Part shown: positions 28,761 to 39,199 of the stretch, one piece after another
Layout of the letters: the number at the start of each line of letters is the position of its first letter
Position numbering within the stretch: position 1 is the stretch's first letter
Assembly (NCBI GenBank): GCA_963662175.1
Contig: OY759216.1
Location: forward strand, 48,687,087-48,751,086
Direction of reading: 5' to 3'
DNA: 64,000 nt
From: Aradus depressus
Taxonomy: Eukaryota > Arthropoda > Insecta > Hemiptera > Aradidae
Translations under genes and position numbers: made by a program
The notes under the pieces: generated by a model
What the model saw: the letters and a program-made list of their open reading frames with translations, nothing else
Told to the model about the DNA's origin: nothing
Databases searched by the model: none

Positions 28761-28919
28761 AACTAAATTAAAAGAAATGTGAACATAAGAACGAGTCACA
28801 CAGATTTATATGCTTTCCCCATTTCGACTACGGGTGTCTGGTCTGTAATGATCTGAGCAAGGAACTTGATAGCAAACTTAACGCAAACTTCTGAACACTA
28901 ACGTCAGATTTGTTTTCGA

Positions 28920-29670
28920 TGTCCCTAGAGATGCTCACATCTCGCCCTGGCACTTGGATTTGAAAGGGCTCAAACCCTCCTACCGCCGAAACTACTTCCT
29001 AGGTACCTTCCTCTTCCAAATGTTAAAATCCAAAGATCCCTACTATCTTTAACAAATGTTCCAATTTAAATCCTACGTCCACTAAAGACACACCAGATCC
29101 CGCTCTTCGGACCTCTTCATCACCTCCCATCGCTCCTGTGACTTCCACAACACGCTCCATGTCCAATCCTCCTCTTTCTGGAACTGGCTTCCTTCAAGTC
29201 TTCTCTGTTCCAATTCCTCTTCGATATACAATCCTCTCCATCAGATTATCCTTTCATTCCCTTTCCTGTGTATTTTCCTACATTTACCATCAATTCTTAC
29301 TATCTCTATTTATTTTATTTATTCATTCACTTCATTTTAGTATTACATCTGTTTCTATTAAATCAATATTATTTCTAACCATCTGGGCATCCTCCCTCCC
29401 TTATATTTTTGTGTATCTGTAATATATATTTACATTTAGTTAATGCGATTATTTAATTATTTTTTTATCTATTTATATGTATACATATAAATTCATATAC
29501 ATATGAATCATCGTACGCTACTCTCCACAGTAGCACTAATTTCATTTTTTTTTTTTTTTTTTTTTAGGGCTAATTGATATTGTATTTAATTGATTCTTTC
29601 TTTTTGACTTTCATGTATTTATTCTTAGGGGACCTCGGTCCCAGAATAAAATCTCTTATCATTTCTTTCA
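28920..29670 (+). pseudogene. CR1-like LINE remnant with 3' UTR
   Basis: Frames around 29090-29210 read RSRSSDLFITSHRSCDFHNT, then LHVQSSSFWNWLPSSL. This is the C-terminal pattern of CR1/L2-like ORFs (TR..L..P, sF.....WN.LP). An AT-rich 3' UTR follows, ending ATTCTTAGGGGACCTCGGTC, CCAGAATAAAATCTC. Related tails are at 30110-30170 (minus), 34620-34690 (plus) and 50140-50200 (minus). It is 5' truncated and broken. Confidence 0.65.
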
Positions 29671-30039
29671 TTTAATTTCTTTTCTTGGTAGTCAAGTGGT
29701 TAGAGTGACTGTGTACTAAACTGATTGATTAAAGTTACTATCCTAAGAGACGCCTCATTTGTGCAGCGATTAGAGTTGACATTTTGAGAGGCGGCTTTAA
29801 TGTGAATAAAATTATTTGATCATGACAGCCTTTGTGTTAATGTGATTTTTTTTTTAAGAGTTAGGTTTTTTTTTCAAACCGATTACACCCCTAAAGATAA
29901 CATTTTGATGATCTTGGAAATAAAACAGTGCCTTGACTTGAATAAACAGAAGAAGAGATGAGATGGGATGTTGGAGGAAGACTCGAGGTGACTGGCAGGT
30001 CTCCAAACTTGTCAAATCATCTTTTTATATGAGACATTA

Positions 30040-30240
30040 CGTACACATCGTCACCTCACAAGCCCAGAGTTTCAACTCCGAAAATTGAAGTTTCGGATCC
30101 AAAGTCAAAAATGTGGCTACTTTGAAGTTAAGAGAAATTTTATTCTGGGAACGAGATTCTCTAAGAATAAATACATTAAAAATCACTAAGAAAAAAAAAA
30201 CAATAAGTAAAAATATAAAACGTAATAAAAACAAATAAAT
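30040..30240 (-). repeat. CR1-like 3' UTR fragment
   Basis: On the minus strand it reads TATTTATTCTTAGAGAATCT, CGTTCCCAGAATAAAATTTC, matching the tail of the element at 28920-29670. The 65-residue minus-strand frame is part of this AT-rich tail. Confidence 0.55.
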
Positions 30241-30681
30241 TAGTACTAAAATAGATAAAAATAATAGATAGATAAATCATTAAAATAAAGAGCTTATGGT
30301 GTCTGCACCTGACCTCCTCGACAAGGAAATGGAGTCTGGTCGAGAGATGCCCTTACTGCTGTCTATCTTTCAGCATCACTGCTCAGTAAGTACCAACATT
30401 GATTAGTTCTTCATCTCTCATTCTAATATTTTCCCTATTCTCTAATTCGTCAACCTCATTATTCTAATCATTTGAATTATTTACTGATCCCATTTTTTTT
30501 TTCTCTCTCTATTTTCATTAAAGAGAATATGTAAAAAAATAAATAAATAAATAAATGCTTGATGAAATATATATATATATTACTCTTTTATTTATCTAGT
30601 AGATACTTTTATTTTATTTTTTTCATAATTAAGCTGTCAATTTTATGTTATTTCATGCTAATCTTTTGTATATTTATATAC

Positions 30682-31090
30682 TAGCAGTAATACCCGGCGT
30701 TGCCCGGGGAACTTTGACTTTTCTCCCAATATCTCCTATAAGGCTATTCAGTTCCTCGACAGTACATTCATGATGTTATAATTTTCAATTATTCATACGG
30801 AATAAGGCTTATAATCCTTCAACTGTAGTAACGCTAGCTTTGGAGCTATAACTAATTTATTCAAAAAGATTTCTCATTAATCATTGCAGTGGTTTTTGAG
30901 TTACAAAGATTGCGTGGGTGGATGCTGGGATGGACCAGATATTGAGGTACTAATACGCCTATAACCTTCCACAGACGACGACGAATAAATTTTAAAAAAA
31001 ATTAATTAAATCCATCAAGCCGTTCGTGAGTTATAGCGGTACAACGCACAGACATTTTCAGCTTTATATATATATACTAGTATATACTAG
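30682..31090 (+). mobile_element. CCCGGCGTTGCCCGGG element, simple form
   Basis: It begins CTAGCAGTAATACCCGGCGT, TGCCCGGGGAACTTTGA, with a GC hairpin (CCCGG, CGTTG, CCCGGG). It continues CTCCCAATATCTCCTATAAG and ends AAGCCGTTCGTGAGTTATAG and CAGCTTTATATATATA. The first 150 bases are nearly identical to 32103-32250. Unclassified; a non-autonomous element is likely. Confidence 0.65.
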
Positions 31091-31499
31091 TCTGTCAATG
31101 GCAAGTCCAAACAGAGTTGATAAAACTAAGATGTCCAGAAGGTTCCTAAAAGATACACCAGACAAGGTTAGTTCTAGTTCACACATCCATTATATAGAGA
31201 GATCTCAGTTCAACTGTCTCCTTCCTTCATAATTCACAATTTGTGACTCTTGGCACGTCCTTTCTGTGCACAAGACATCAACATTTTATTGAAAGTAATT
31301 AAATGTACACTCTGACATCCCATTGCCATTTGACTTAGTCAAAGCCCGGGCATGAGTCAGAAACAAACAACACAATATACAATAGTCAGAAAAGAAAACG
31401 AAACGAACAAAAAAAAGATGTTTTGAGAGTATATTTTTAGCCTATTGAAGGTTGAAAAAGGGTCAAATGAATCACAACTGAGACGAATTGAATGAGGAA

Positions 31500-31875
31500 G
31501 TGACATCATTCTAGGGCTGTCCGGGGGAAAGACATCTCTCCTTGTCTCAACGGAACAGACATTAAACTACCCCAGCAGTACAAAGTATAGGACAAGTTAT
31601 GTAATCGGTTAGGGGTGGGTGAAACACCGACAATGTACTTCCCCAGCAAATTAAGTTTTCGCGCACCCTCCCAAACCAGTGAACCATTTGGACTAAAAAT
31701 CAATAACTGATTTACATAGGATATATATATTAAATCGGCAGTTGTTAGAGCCCTGTGAACACGATAACTCCCGATACAAAATGAATCCATCGACATGAAA
31801 TTTTTTATGCATCCAGAATTTCCCCCAAGGACCAATTGATTTTTAACCAAATCAGGCAAAAGAGAGGAGGGACTT
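31500..31875. repeat. ACTTCCCC-family pieces, rearranged
   Basis: ACTACCCCAGCAGTACAAAG and TTATGTAATCGGTTAGG (plus sense) abut GGTGAAACACCGACAATGTA, CTTCCCCAGC (minus sense), then CGATAACTCCCGATAC and CATCGACATGAAATTTTTTA (plus sense). This looks like a join of two copies, so the 117-residue minus-strand frame is not a gene. Confidence 0.6.
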
Positions 31876-32269
31876 TACTTTTTTTCATCAATTTTTCTTA
31901 AATTAATTTTATTGCAAGCCTGGTCTAGATTTCCTCTTCCTCCATTATCTTGATTTGTATATTGTTTTTACATTTATTTTATCTTATTCTATATATTCAT
32001 TTAGACACATTTATTTTCGTATGATTTCTTCATAATGAAGCTGTTAATTTAATTACCTTTGTATTATTATTTTATTTATTTATTTGTTTACTTATTTCAT
32101 CACTAGCAGTAATACCAGGCGTTGCCCGGGTAACTTTGAATTTTCTCCCAATATCTCCTATAAGTCTATTCAATCCTTCGACACCACATTCATGATGTTA
32201 TAATTTTCGATTATTCATACGGAATAAGGCTTATAGTCCTTCAACTATAGTAACGCTAATATGTTTTTA

Positions 32270-32640
32270 AGACCCCTGGGCACCACAGCTAGTATGCGCC
32301 TTTCAACGGCGGAAACCCCAGCTAGTGAATACTTGGCATCGCTGGGCACCACAGCTAGTACGAAGTTAGGAACGCTGGGCATTACAGCTAGTATGTGCCT
32401 TGCGACGGCGGACCCCACATCTAGTACGTAGTTAGGAACGCTGGGCACCACAGCTAGTATGTTCCTTGCGACGGCGGACCCTACAGCAATAACGTAGTTA
32501 GGAACGCTGGGCATCTCAGCTAGTATGTGCCTTGCGACGGCGGACCCCACAGCTAGTACGATATTAGGAACGCTGGGCACCATAGCTAGTAAATGCCTTG
32601 CAACAGCGGACCCCACAGCGAATACATAGTTGCTACTACT
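32270..32640. repeat. 66-bp minisatellite
   Basis: TTAGGAACGCTGGGCA recurs with GGAACG at 32369, 32435, 32501 and 32567, exactly 66 bases apart, alternating with TGCCTTGCGACGGCGGACCC. Because 66 is divisible by three, a minus-strand frame stays open for 136 codons (22-residue repeat, for example GSAVARHILA). That frame is a by-product, not evidence of a gene. Confidence 0.9.
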
Positions 32641-32649
32641 ACATGTGAA

Positions 32650-34085
32650 ATTCATGACAATCCGATTACCCTTTAATCAGTCAGCATTTTTTTTATGATT
32701 TGCCCCCCCCCCCCCCCCCCTCCTGTTCAATTTTTTAAGATGTCACATAGTGTATTTCTTTATTTGGCCATCAAGAATACTACATGAGAAATTCCCTGAC
32801 AATCCGATCATCCGTAATTGATCTATCACTATCATCAAATTTAGGCCTACCCCCACAACCCCCCTCCCGTTCTCATTTATGTGACGTCACACACCCTATT
32901 TTTCTATTTGGTCTTTATGAATACTATATGTGAAATTTCGTGACAATCCGATCCATCCGTTAATGACTTATCACTATATATATACTTAGGCCTCGATCAA
33001 CCCACCCTCCCGTTCAAAATTTTGTGACATATACACCCCATTTTTCTATTTGGCATTTAAGAATATTACATGTGAAATTCCATGACAATACGAACTACCG
33101 TTAATGAGCTAGCACTATATTTATACTTAGGTCCCCCCACAACCCCCCCTCCCGTACAAAATTTTGAGCCGTCACACACCCTATTTTTCTATTTGGCCTT
33201 CAGGAATACTACATGTGAAGTTTCGAGACAATCCGACCAACCGTTAATGAGCTAGCACTATATTTATACTTAGGCCTACCCCCACAACCCCCCCTCCCGT
33301 TCAAATTTTTAGGACGCCATACACCTTATTTTTCTATTTGGCCCTCAGGAATACTACATACGAAATTTCATTACAATCCAACCAACCATTAATGACCTAG
33401 CACTATCTTTATACTTAGGCCTCATCACAACCCCCCCTTCCGTTCAAGATTATGGGACGCCGCATACCTTTTTTTTCTATTTTGCCTTCAGGAATACTAC
33501 ATGTGAAATTTCGTGACAATCCGACCAACCGTTAAAGAGTTAGCACTATATTTATACTTAGGCCTAACCCCACAACCCCCCTCCCGTTCAAAATTTTGGG
33601 ACGCCACACACCTAGTTTTTCTATTTGGTCTTCAGGAATACTCCATGTGAAATTTCGTGACAATCCGACCAACCGTTAATGAGCTAGCTCTATATTTATA
33701 CTTAGCCCCCCCCCCCCCCACCCCCCTCCCGTTCAAAACTTTGGAACACCACACACCTTATATTTCTTTTTGGCTTTTAAAAATACTACATGTGAAATTT
33801 CGTGACAATCCGACCAACCGTTAAAGAGATAGCTCTATATTTATACTTAGACCCCCCCACAACCCCCCCTCCCGTTCAAAACCTAAGAACGCCACACACT
33901 TTATATTTCTATTTGACCTTTAGGAATACTACGTACGAAATTTCATGACAATTCGACATTAGTTAATGAGTTAGCACTATTTATATACTTAGGCCCCCCC
34001 TACAACCCCCCCTCCCGTTCAAAATTTTGGGACGCCGCATAGCCTATTATTCAATCGGGCTCAAAAGAATGCTTCATGTGAAGTT
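32650..34085. repeat. tandem array, about 140-145 bp units, about 10 units
   Basis: Each unit holds ATACTACATGTGAAATTTCG, TGACAATCCGACCAACCGTT, AATGAGCTAGCACTATATTT, ATACTTAGGCC, a C-rich stretch (ACAACCCCCCCTCCCGTTC) and CACACCxxATTTTTCTATTTGG. Units differ by scattered substitutions and by C-tract length (C runs near 32703-32720 and 33705-33719). Confidence 0.9.
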
Positions 34086-34195
34086 TCATGAAGATCCGTC
34101 CAGCCGTTTGGGCGTGATGCTGGAACAAACATACAAACAAACCCACAAACACACAAACCCCGTTTCAGCTTTATTAATATAGATGATTATTAATT

Positions 34196-34540
34196 AGAGG
34201 GCGCCGGTTGCACAGTGGTATGCGTGCTTGTCTTCTGAGTTCAAGATCGTGGGTTCGAAACCCGACCGAGGCCCTTAGTTTATTGTATCTGGGAGGTAAA
34301 ATAAACTTAAGCACGCCTTCCTTCTGATGGGACGTTAAGCGATGGTCCCGAGCCTGTACGATGTCAGGTACTCGTTAAAGACCCCTACCCTAGGTGAATA
34401 AAAATTTAGGGTAGGCCAAATTTAGGACTCCCACAGTAGAGTCGGGCTCATGTCCACCAGAGTGACGAAAGAGCGCTCTGGTAGTAGGCGATATGATCTC
34501 GTAGTTGAAGCTTGGGCATGAGTCATAAAACCTAACCTAT
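34196..34540 (+). mobile_element. SINE-A, full length with 10-bp target-site duplication
   Basis: A perfect direct repeat ATTATTAATT flanks it (34186-34195 and 34541-34550). The head GAGGGCGCCGGTTGCACAGT has the A box altered (GCACAG for GCTCAG), the B box GGGTTCGAAACCC is intact, the body is complete, and the 3' end is GCATGAGTCATAAAACCTAA with a CCTAACC tail resembling the insect telomere unit. Confidence 0.93.
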
Positions 34541-34559
34541 ATTATTAATTTCTAGTTTT

Positions 34560-34695
34560 CTCCAAGGTAGCACTAATTTATTTATATCTTTTTACGAAAT
34601 ACTGATACTATTTCTCATTGTTTCCTGTTCTTTACTCTGTAGGTATGTATTTATTCTTAGCGGACCCAAATAAAATTTCTTTTCATTTCAACTTT
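34560..34695 (+). repeat. CR1-like 3' UTR fragment
   Basis: CTCCAAGGTAGCACTAATTT and TATTTATTCTTAGCGGACCC with AAATAAAATTTC match the tail of the element at 28920-29670 (CTCCACAGTAGCACTAATTT). Confidence 0.6.
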
Positions 34696-34785
34696 TGAAA
34701 TTATCTCTCATATAAAGCGCAATACAGTACAGACTTGCAGCGCTGGTGTGAACAAAGTCAAAACAAAAATGGCTATGCGAATCAG

Positions 34786-35385
34786 TACTTCTCCAAAACT
34801 AATCAATTAACTTTTCGCTCCCCCTTCAAAACCAGTCGACTGTTTGCGCTAATATTCAACAGTCGACTTACATAGGGGCTCTTAAATACTCATACTAAAT
34901 TTTGTGTCCATAAATTCATTACATCGGCAGTTATTAAAGTTTTTATGTTTTCCTTCCATGAACCCCCGTTCCCGTCTGCCAATTCGACTGAAAATTAATA
35001 AGTGTCGTCCTTATGTGATTTCGAATCCACATATAAAATTACGTATCGATACATTTATTACAACGGCAGTTATTAGAGTTTACGAGTTAAGCCTCTCCAC
35101 TATTCTCCCCATTTGGCTGAACATCGATAGGTTTTGGTCTCAGAAATAAAATTTTGTATCGATGATTGTATCTGAAAAATAATAGGTGTCGTCGGTAGAG
35201 GGTTCTGGGTTCACATATAACATTCGAGTCGATATATTCATTCTATCTGGAGTTATCGAGTTCACAGACACACAAATTTTTTTTTTTTTATTTCGAATCT
35301 AGAGGTCGGAAAACAAAATTCCGTTGAAAACACGGCATGGAATTTTCCATAACTTCCCCTATACTTTTATACAGCTGGTGAACTA
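34786..35385 (-). repeat. ACTTCCCC-family repeat copy
   Basis: Compared with 12178-12985 it is in reverse: AGTACTTCTCCAAAACTAAT, CAATTAACTTTTCGCTCCCC, CAGTCGACTGTTTGCGCTAA, then two to three internal units and CATAACTTCCCCTATACTTT. Confidence 0.75.
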
Positions 35386-35990
35386 AAAGTGCAAACAAGA
35401 GCTATACCTGAATGTTGTTACATATTGTCCTTGCAATAAACATAAAATAATGGTTCATATTCAAAATAAATCATCGATAATAAATTATACTGGTAAAGTA
35501 CATGACCGCATTAGGTTTTTCGTTTCGGTCTTTACACAGGCCGCACAATTCACCCGCCACTAGACTCAGGTTCATAGACAAATGATGTCCTGAACGGTTA
35601 TTTCTTAACTTTGCTTTTGCCTCACATTTTATAAGATCTCACTGTTAAACAACGAGAGAGTCAGAAGAAAGGAAGATGTTGAGTTTGTTGAATCAGATTT
35701 GAAACTACCTAATTTTCAGTGCTTGCGATAATTGTTAGGCCTACAATATTTTCACAGATTTCTAAATTCTGAGTCTACTTATATCCTAAAATGATCCAAA
35801 CTACAATAAGTAAGCCTTATTTTCAAATAGTACTCGCATAATGACTCGGTCATTAAAAGATGTTAATAGTACACACAATTGTCTTTATATAACTAATAAA
35901 CCGGGAAGAAATCTGGATCAAATAAACACGAAAATCAATTACTTACATTAGAGATGTTTTCGCCAGAGATCTTGTGGAAGTTCATTGTAA
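35386..35990. other. no feature seen
   Basis: AT-rich sequence without a recognisable gene. It ends at the direct repeat and palindrome that start at 35937. Confidence 0.4.
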
Positions 35991-35991
35991 A

Positions 35992-36216
35992 TACTAATGA
36001 ATAAAAAACTTAAAAACAAGTCAAAAAATCCCACTTTATTTATATGAACACAATATATTTCACTCGTTAGAGCATTCTCAAGTGTACAGACAGATACAGA
36101 CTCTAAGTCTGTATCTGTCTGTACACTTGAGAATGCTCTAACGAGTGAAATATATTGTGTTCATATAAATAAAGTGGGATTTTTTGACTTGTTTTTAAGT
36201 TTTTTATTCATTAGTA
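35992..36216. repeat. near-perfect palindrome, two 111-base arms, 3-base centre
   Basis: Positions 35992-36102 and 36106-36216 are reverse complements as far as I can check by eye, around CTA. Each arm contains ACTTGAGAATGCTCTAACGA, GTGAAATATATTG and ATATAAATAAAGTGGG. A 12-base direct repeat AATTACTTACAT lies at 35937-35948 and 36216-36227, enclosing the palindrome and 43 bases of single-copy sequence. Confidence 0.95.
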
Positions 36217-36739
36217 ATTACTTACATGTTCACTTACTAACTGATCACTGAACACTGACGCAATCCATAAAAAAGCTGACTTGACTCGCAATCTCACGAT
36301 TCTCATTTGAATTGAAATAAAATGATTGGAATCAATTTAAAAACTATTATGAAAGGACAACTGATAATGTCGAATACAAGAAGAAAAAAAACAATTTCGA
36401 ATAACTGAACCTCGTTCCTCTCTTCTTGATAGAAGCATGTAAAAGGAATCAACTTCTTTAACGCCCTTCCTCACTTTTTTAAAGCTATTGCTATTGATCA
36501 ATAAAAAAATTTTAAATTTTACAAAAAATATTTATGTTCATGAACCGAATTTTTTTCTCATTGTTAAAATTGGAAAAAAGGCAATTACCACATATAAAAG
36601 CATTAATTTTTATTTTCTTGGCAGAGATACTCCAATAATATCTTTTATTTAATATTTATATTATTATCATAAATTATTCTAGTTATATACTATTTAATAA
36701 TCTTTACTGATATTTGTTCATTTATTTATATATATATAT

Positions 36740-37130
36740 ACATATATTTTTAATATTTCACTGTGTTTTTTCTATATTTCACTATTGTGTCTGAGGAATG
36801 GGGCCCAAAATATATTCCTTGACAAGATTGCCTCGTGTGGACCTGACTGTAGGAAGTAACGTAGTTAGACTGAGACGGAAGGGCCAGCAGTGGAGAGAGG
36901 GCATTCACACGGAGAGACGGCCTTGTCTGATACACGCTGCTCCCAGCCCACAGTCCGGTCCTTCTGAGGTGACCCACTCGCATCTCACCTCTCCTTACAT
37001 CCTGGATCGCATACTTTGGCAACCTTTCATCTCTAGAACCCTATATCTAGTGTGGCCATAACAGGATTTTTCATATACCAACCACGTTTTTACAGATCAG
37101 TCTCTTCCCCATTTTTCCTCTCAAATCCGT
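36740..37130. repeat. LINE-derived mosaic, probably LINE-A related
   Basis: The 3' part (TATACCAACCACGTTTTTACA, shortened here as ACCAACCACGTTTTTACAGA, at about 37076-37095) is the antisense LINE-A 3' signature. The GC-richer part at 36795-37040 has long open frames on both strands that I do not recognise; it could be a decayed ORF piece. Confidence 0.4.
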
Positions 37131-37279
37131 TTTAAACTTACCAGAAATACCTTACTGAGTATATGGAAGTAATATTACTTAACATTACTGCAGAGATATC
37201 GTGAAACACTTAATAAAATATATTATGTATATAATTATGAAAAAATTACGTTGTTTATAAATATTGTCTATTTCACAAA

Positions 37280-37330
37280 ATATATATTGTACGGGAGTAG
37301 GTTTCGGTATTGCTACCATCTTCAGCCACG
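37280..37330 (-). repeat. CTGAAGA-hairpin-GAAAC motif, single copy
   Basis: The minus strand reads GGCTGAAGATGGTAGCAATA, CCGAAACCTACTCCCGTAC. GGTA and TACC can pair between CTGAAGA (37325-37319) and GAAAC (37305-37301). This is the same pattern as in the fold-back repeats, with different flanks. Confidence 0.55.
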
Positions 37331-37379
37331 TCTTAACAAATATTCATTTATTTCTGTTGTTTTTCTTTATTTTTTTTTA

Positions 37380-37640
37380 AGTAATATGTTGGCATCTGCG
37401 GTTTTCTTTGTTTCATTGTAGACTGCTGTTCTGACAGTGAGTGCCAGTTTGAATGAATTTAAAGAGGAGAGTGATCTGAGAAACGTGATTGGTATAAGAA
37501 AGTCCTGTTATGGACACATAACATTTTTTTTTAAATATTTTTTAAGATTAATTAATTAACTACCAAAAATAAATAAAAATATTTTAAAATTCGTTGCCAT
37601 GAGTTATAAGTTAAACATTATTTCGAACTATGTCTTACAG
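37380..37640 (+). repeat. LINE-A 3' UTR-like copy
   Basis: TATGTTGGCATCTGCGGTTT, GAGAGTGATCTGAGAAACGT, GATTGGTATAAGAAAGTCCT and TTCGTTGCCATGAGTTATAA follow the order seen at 6560-6990 and 60570-60720. Confidence 0.65.
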
Positions 37641-38304
37641 AAATTTATTGTCCATTCATTAATTTACTGGAAATTATTGGAATGTTAGTTATCAGGTCAC
37701 ATGAACAGGTTTTAATAATGACTACCTTAAGAAATATAATGGTTATAAATGGTTTATTCTGTCACAAAAGTTTTGATTATGCCTGAATAATGGCGAAACA
37801 TCAATAAAGATAGTATAAATATATTTTGGGAAGACCAAACCAATTAGTTGTTTGTTACAAACCATCTTCATCAACTAAAACAATCATTAATTTAATTTTA
37901 TGAAAATATTTTAATTTTTTTTTGTGCCAATTCTTATTGTTTGTTTCTTGTAACAGGATGCCACCATTTAAAGATGCTTTTGGCCAAAATAGACTCTCAA
38001 CAACCCACGCTGTCGGAAATCTGACGAAAAAATATAACTCAGACTAATGAGAGACCTTGAAAGGAGCAGGATTCAATGTTTTGCCTCAGTGATAACTGAA
38101 TTAATTATTGTTTACTGACCTGCCGCAGGAATATATTAGTTATTTCTTTGAAAATCTAAGCAGGATATGATTTTTGAGTACTGTTTGAAGTTAAGATAAA
38201 GGATCCTTCAGAAAGTTCTCAATGAATTGTCTTCTACTATTGCATATACTTCAGAGTCTCTCCTTTCTTCTTAAATCTATCAATACCTCAATCATTAGAA
38301 TACA

Positions 38305-39197
38305 CAGTAGACTCTCCCTTATCCGGCGTTCTGTTAATTGGCGCGCTCCCTTATCCGGCGCTCGGAAAATAATATCAAATTTGTTAAACTAAAATTAACA
38401 TTCAATTATTAGATTATCAATTATATATGAGGAGTTTGGAGCCAGAGCGGACCAACCCACAATTTTTCGGAAAATGAGTTATTACCATCCTGATGTTGGC
38501 ATAGGTTCCCTTTTTCAAAACCAGTGTGGATCACTTAGTTTCTTCACTTCAGTGATAGATAGCAGCACTTTAAGTTTAGTCCACAAGTATTTTGTGCATA
38601 TATTTTCAAAGTCGCAATGGATCATACGGCCTTCAAAAACTTTATAGAACACAAAAAGGGATCACTCATCCAATACTATTCTAAAATTTCAAATATAAAT
38701 AAATATTTGGGGCCCATTTATGGAGATAAACAAAATGTACTCAATTTTCAATTGCCATTTTCTACCTGTTCAGTTTCAACCAGTTGGTCCGCTCTGGCTC
38801 CAAACTCCTCATATAGAGGCACGTGTATTTACGAGCAGATAATAATTCCGTAACTCACGAATCTTTTATGTATTTTTATTGTACACACATACATATGTAC
38901 ATTGTATTTATAATGAAGGGAACGCTAATACAATATTTTATTACTTCACTTAATTAAACGCAGATTTCAAAATATCTTTTTGGATAAATATATGTACATA
39001 TGTACGTACATATAATAAATCAATGTTCAGTATGTACATATTTGTCAATTTAATAAATGTTATCAACAAAATACATAAGTGTTTTATTCCTTAGCTCACC
39101 TAAAAACACTTTTTTTAATGCTTTAATTGATATATTTTTTCTCACTAATTGATGATTTCCGTTGTCCCGGCAACGCCGGATAAGGGAGAGTCTACTG
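38305..39197. mobile_element. pogo/Tigger-like non-autonomous DNA element
   Basis: Ends are inverted: CAGTAGACTCTCCCTTATCC, GGCGTT at 38305 and AACGCCGGATAAGGGAGAG, TCTACTG ending at 39197. CAGTA...CCTTATCCG matches the Tigger/pogo terminal consensus. The left flank is CA and the right flank TA, so one copy of the usual TA duplication has probably mutated. No transposase is visible. A second inverted-repeat element is nested inside. Confidence 0.85.
38428..38811. mobile_element. nested inverted-repeat element
   Basis: The arms TGAGGAGTTTGGAGCCAGAG, CGGACCAAC (38428-38456) and the reverse complement (38783-38811) are perfect over 29 bases, flanked by TATA on both sides (38424-38427, 38812-38815). 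Inside, a plus-strand frame starts MDHTAFKNFIEHKKGSLIQY (38617); it runs through the right arm to 38853. I do not recognise the family. Confidence 0.75.
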
Positions 39198-39199
39198 TA

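Larger units (their letters stand above)
32103..34186 (+). mobile_element. composite CCCGGCGTTGCCCGGG element carrying two tandem arrays
   Basis: It starts CTAGCAGTAATACCAGGCGT, TGCCCGGGTAACTTTGA (as in the simple copy at 30682) and ends AAGATCCGTCCAGCCGTTTG, GGCGTGATGCTGG, ACAAACATACAAAC, then CAGCTTTATTAATATAGATG. The interior holds a 66-bp array and an array of about 140-145 bp units, both annotated separately. The end motif (GTCCAGCCGTTT, ACAAACAxACAAAC, TTTATTAATATAG) is a common arthropod repeat end. The SINE-A at 34196 follows directly. Confidence 0.7.

Noticed and set aside
28577..28762. proline-rich minus-strand protein
   Set aside because: It is only the translation of G tracts in a minisatellite.
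31506..31859. 117-codon minus-strand frame
   Set aside because: It lies wholly in rearranged ACTTCCCC-family repeat sequence.
32245..32655. 136-codon minus-strand frame
   Set aside because: It is the translation of a 66-bp minisatellite, without start context or homology.
36798..37061. 87-codon plus-strand frame with a matching minus-strand frame
   Set aside because: It lies in a LINE-derived mosaic, both strands are open, and no domain is recognised.
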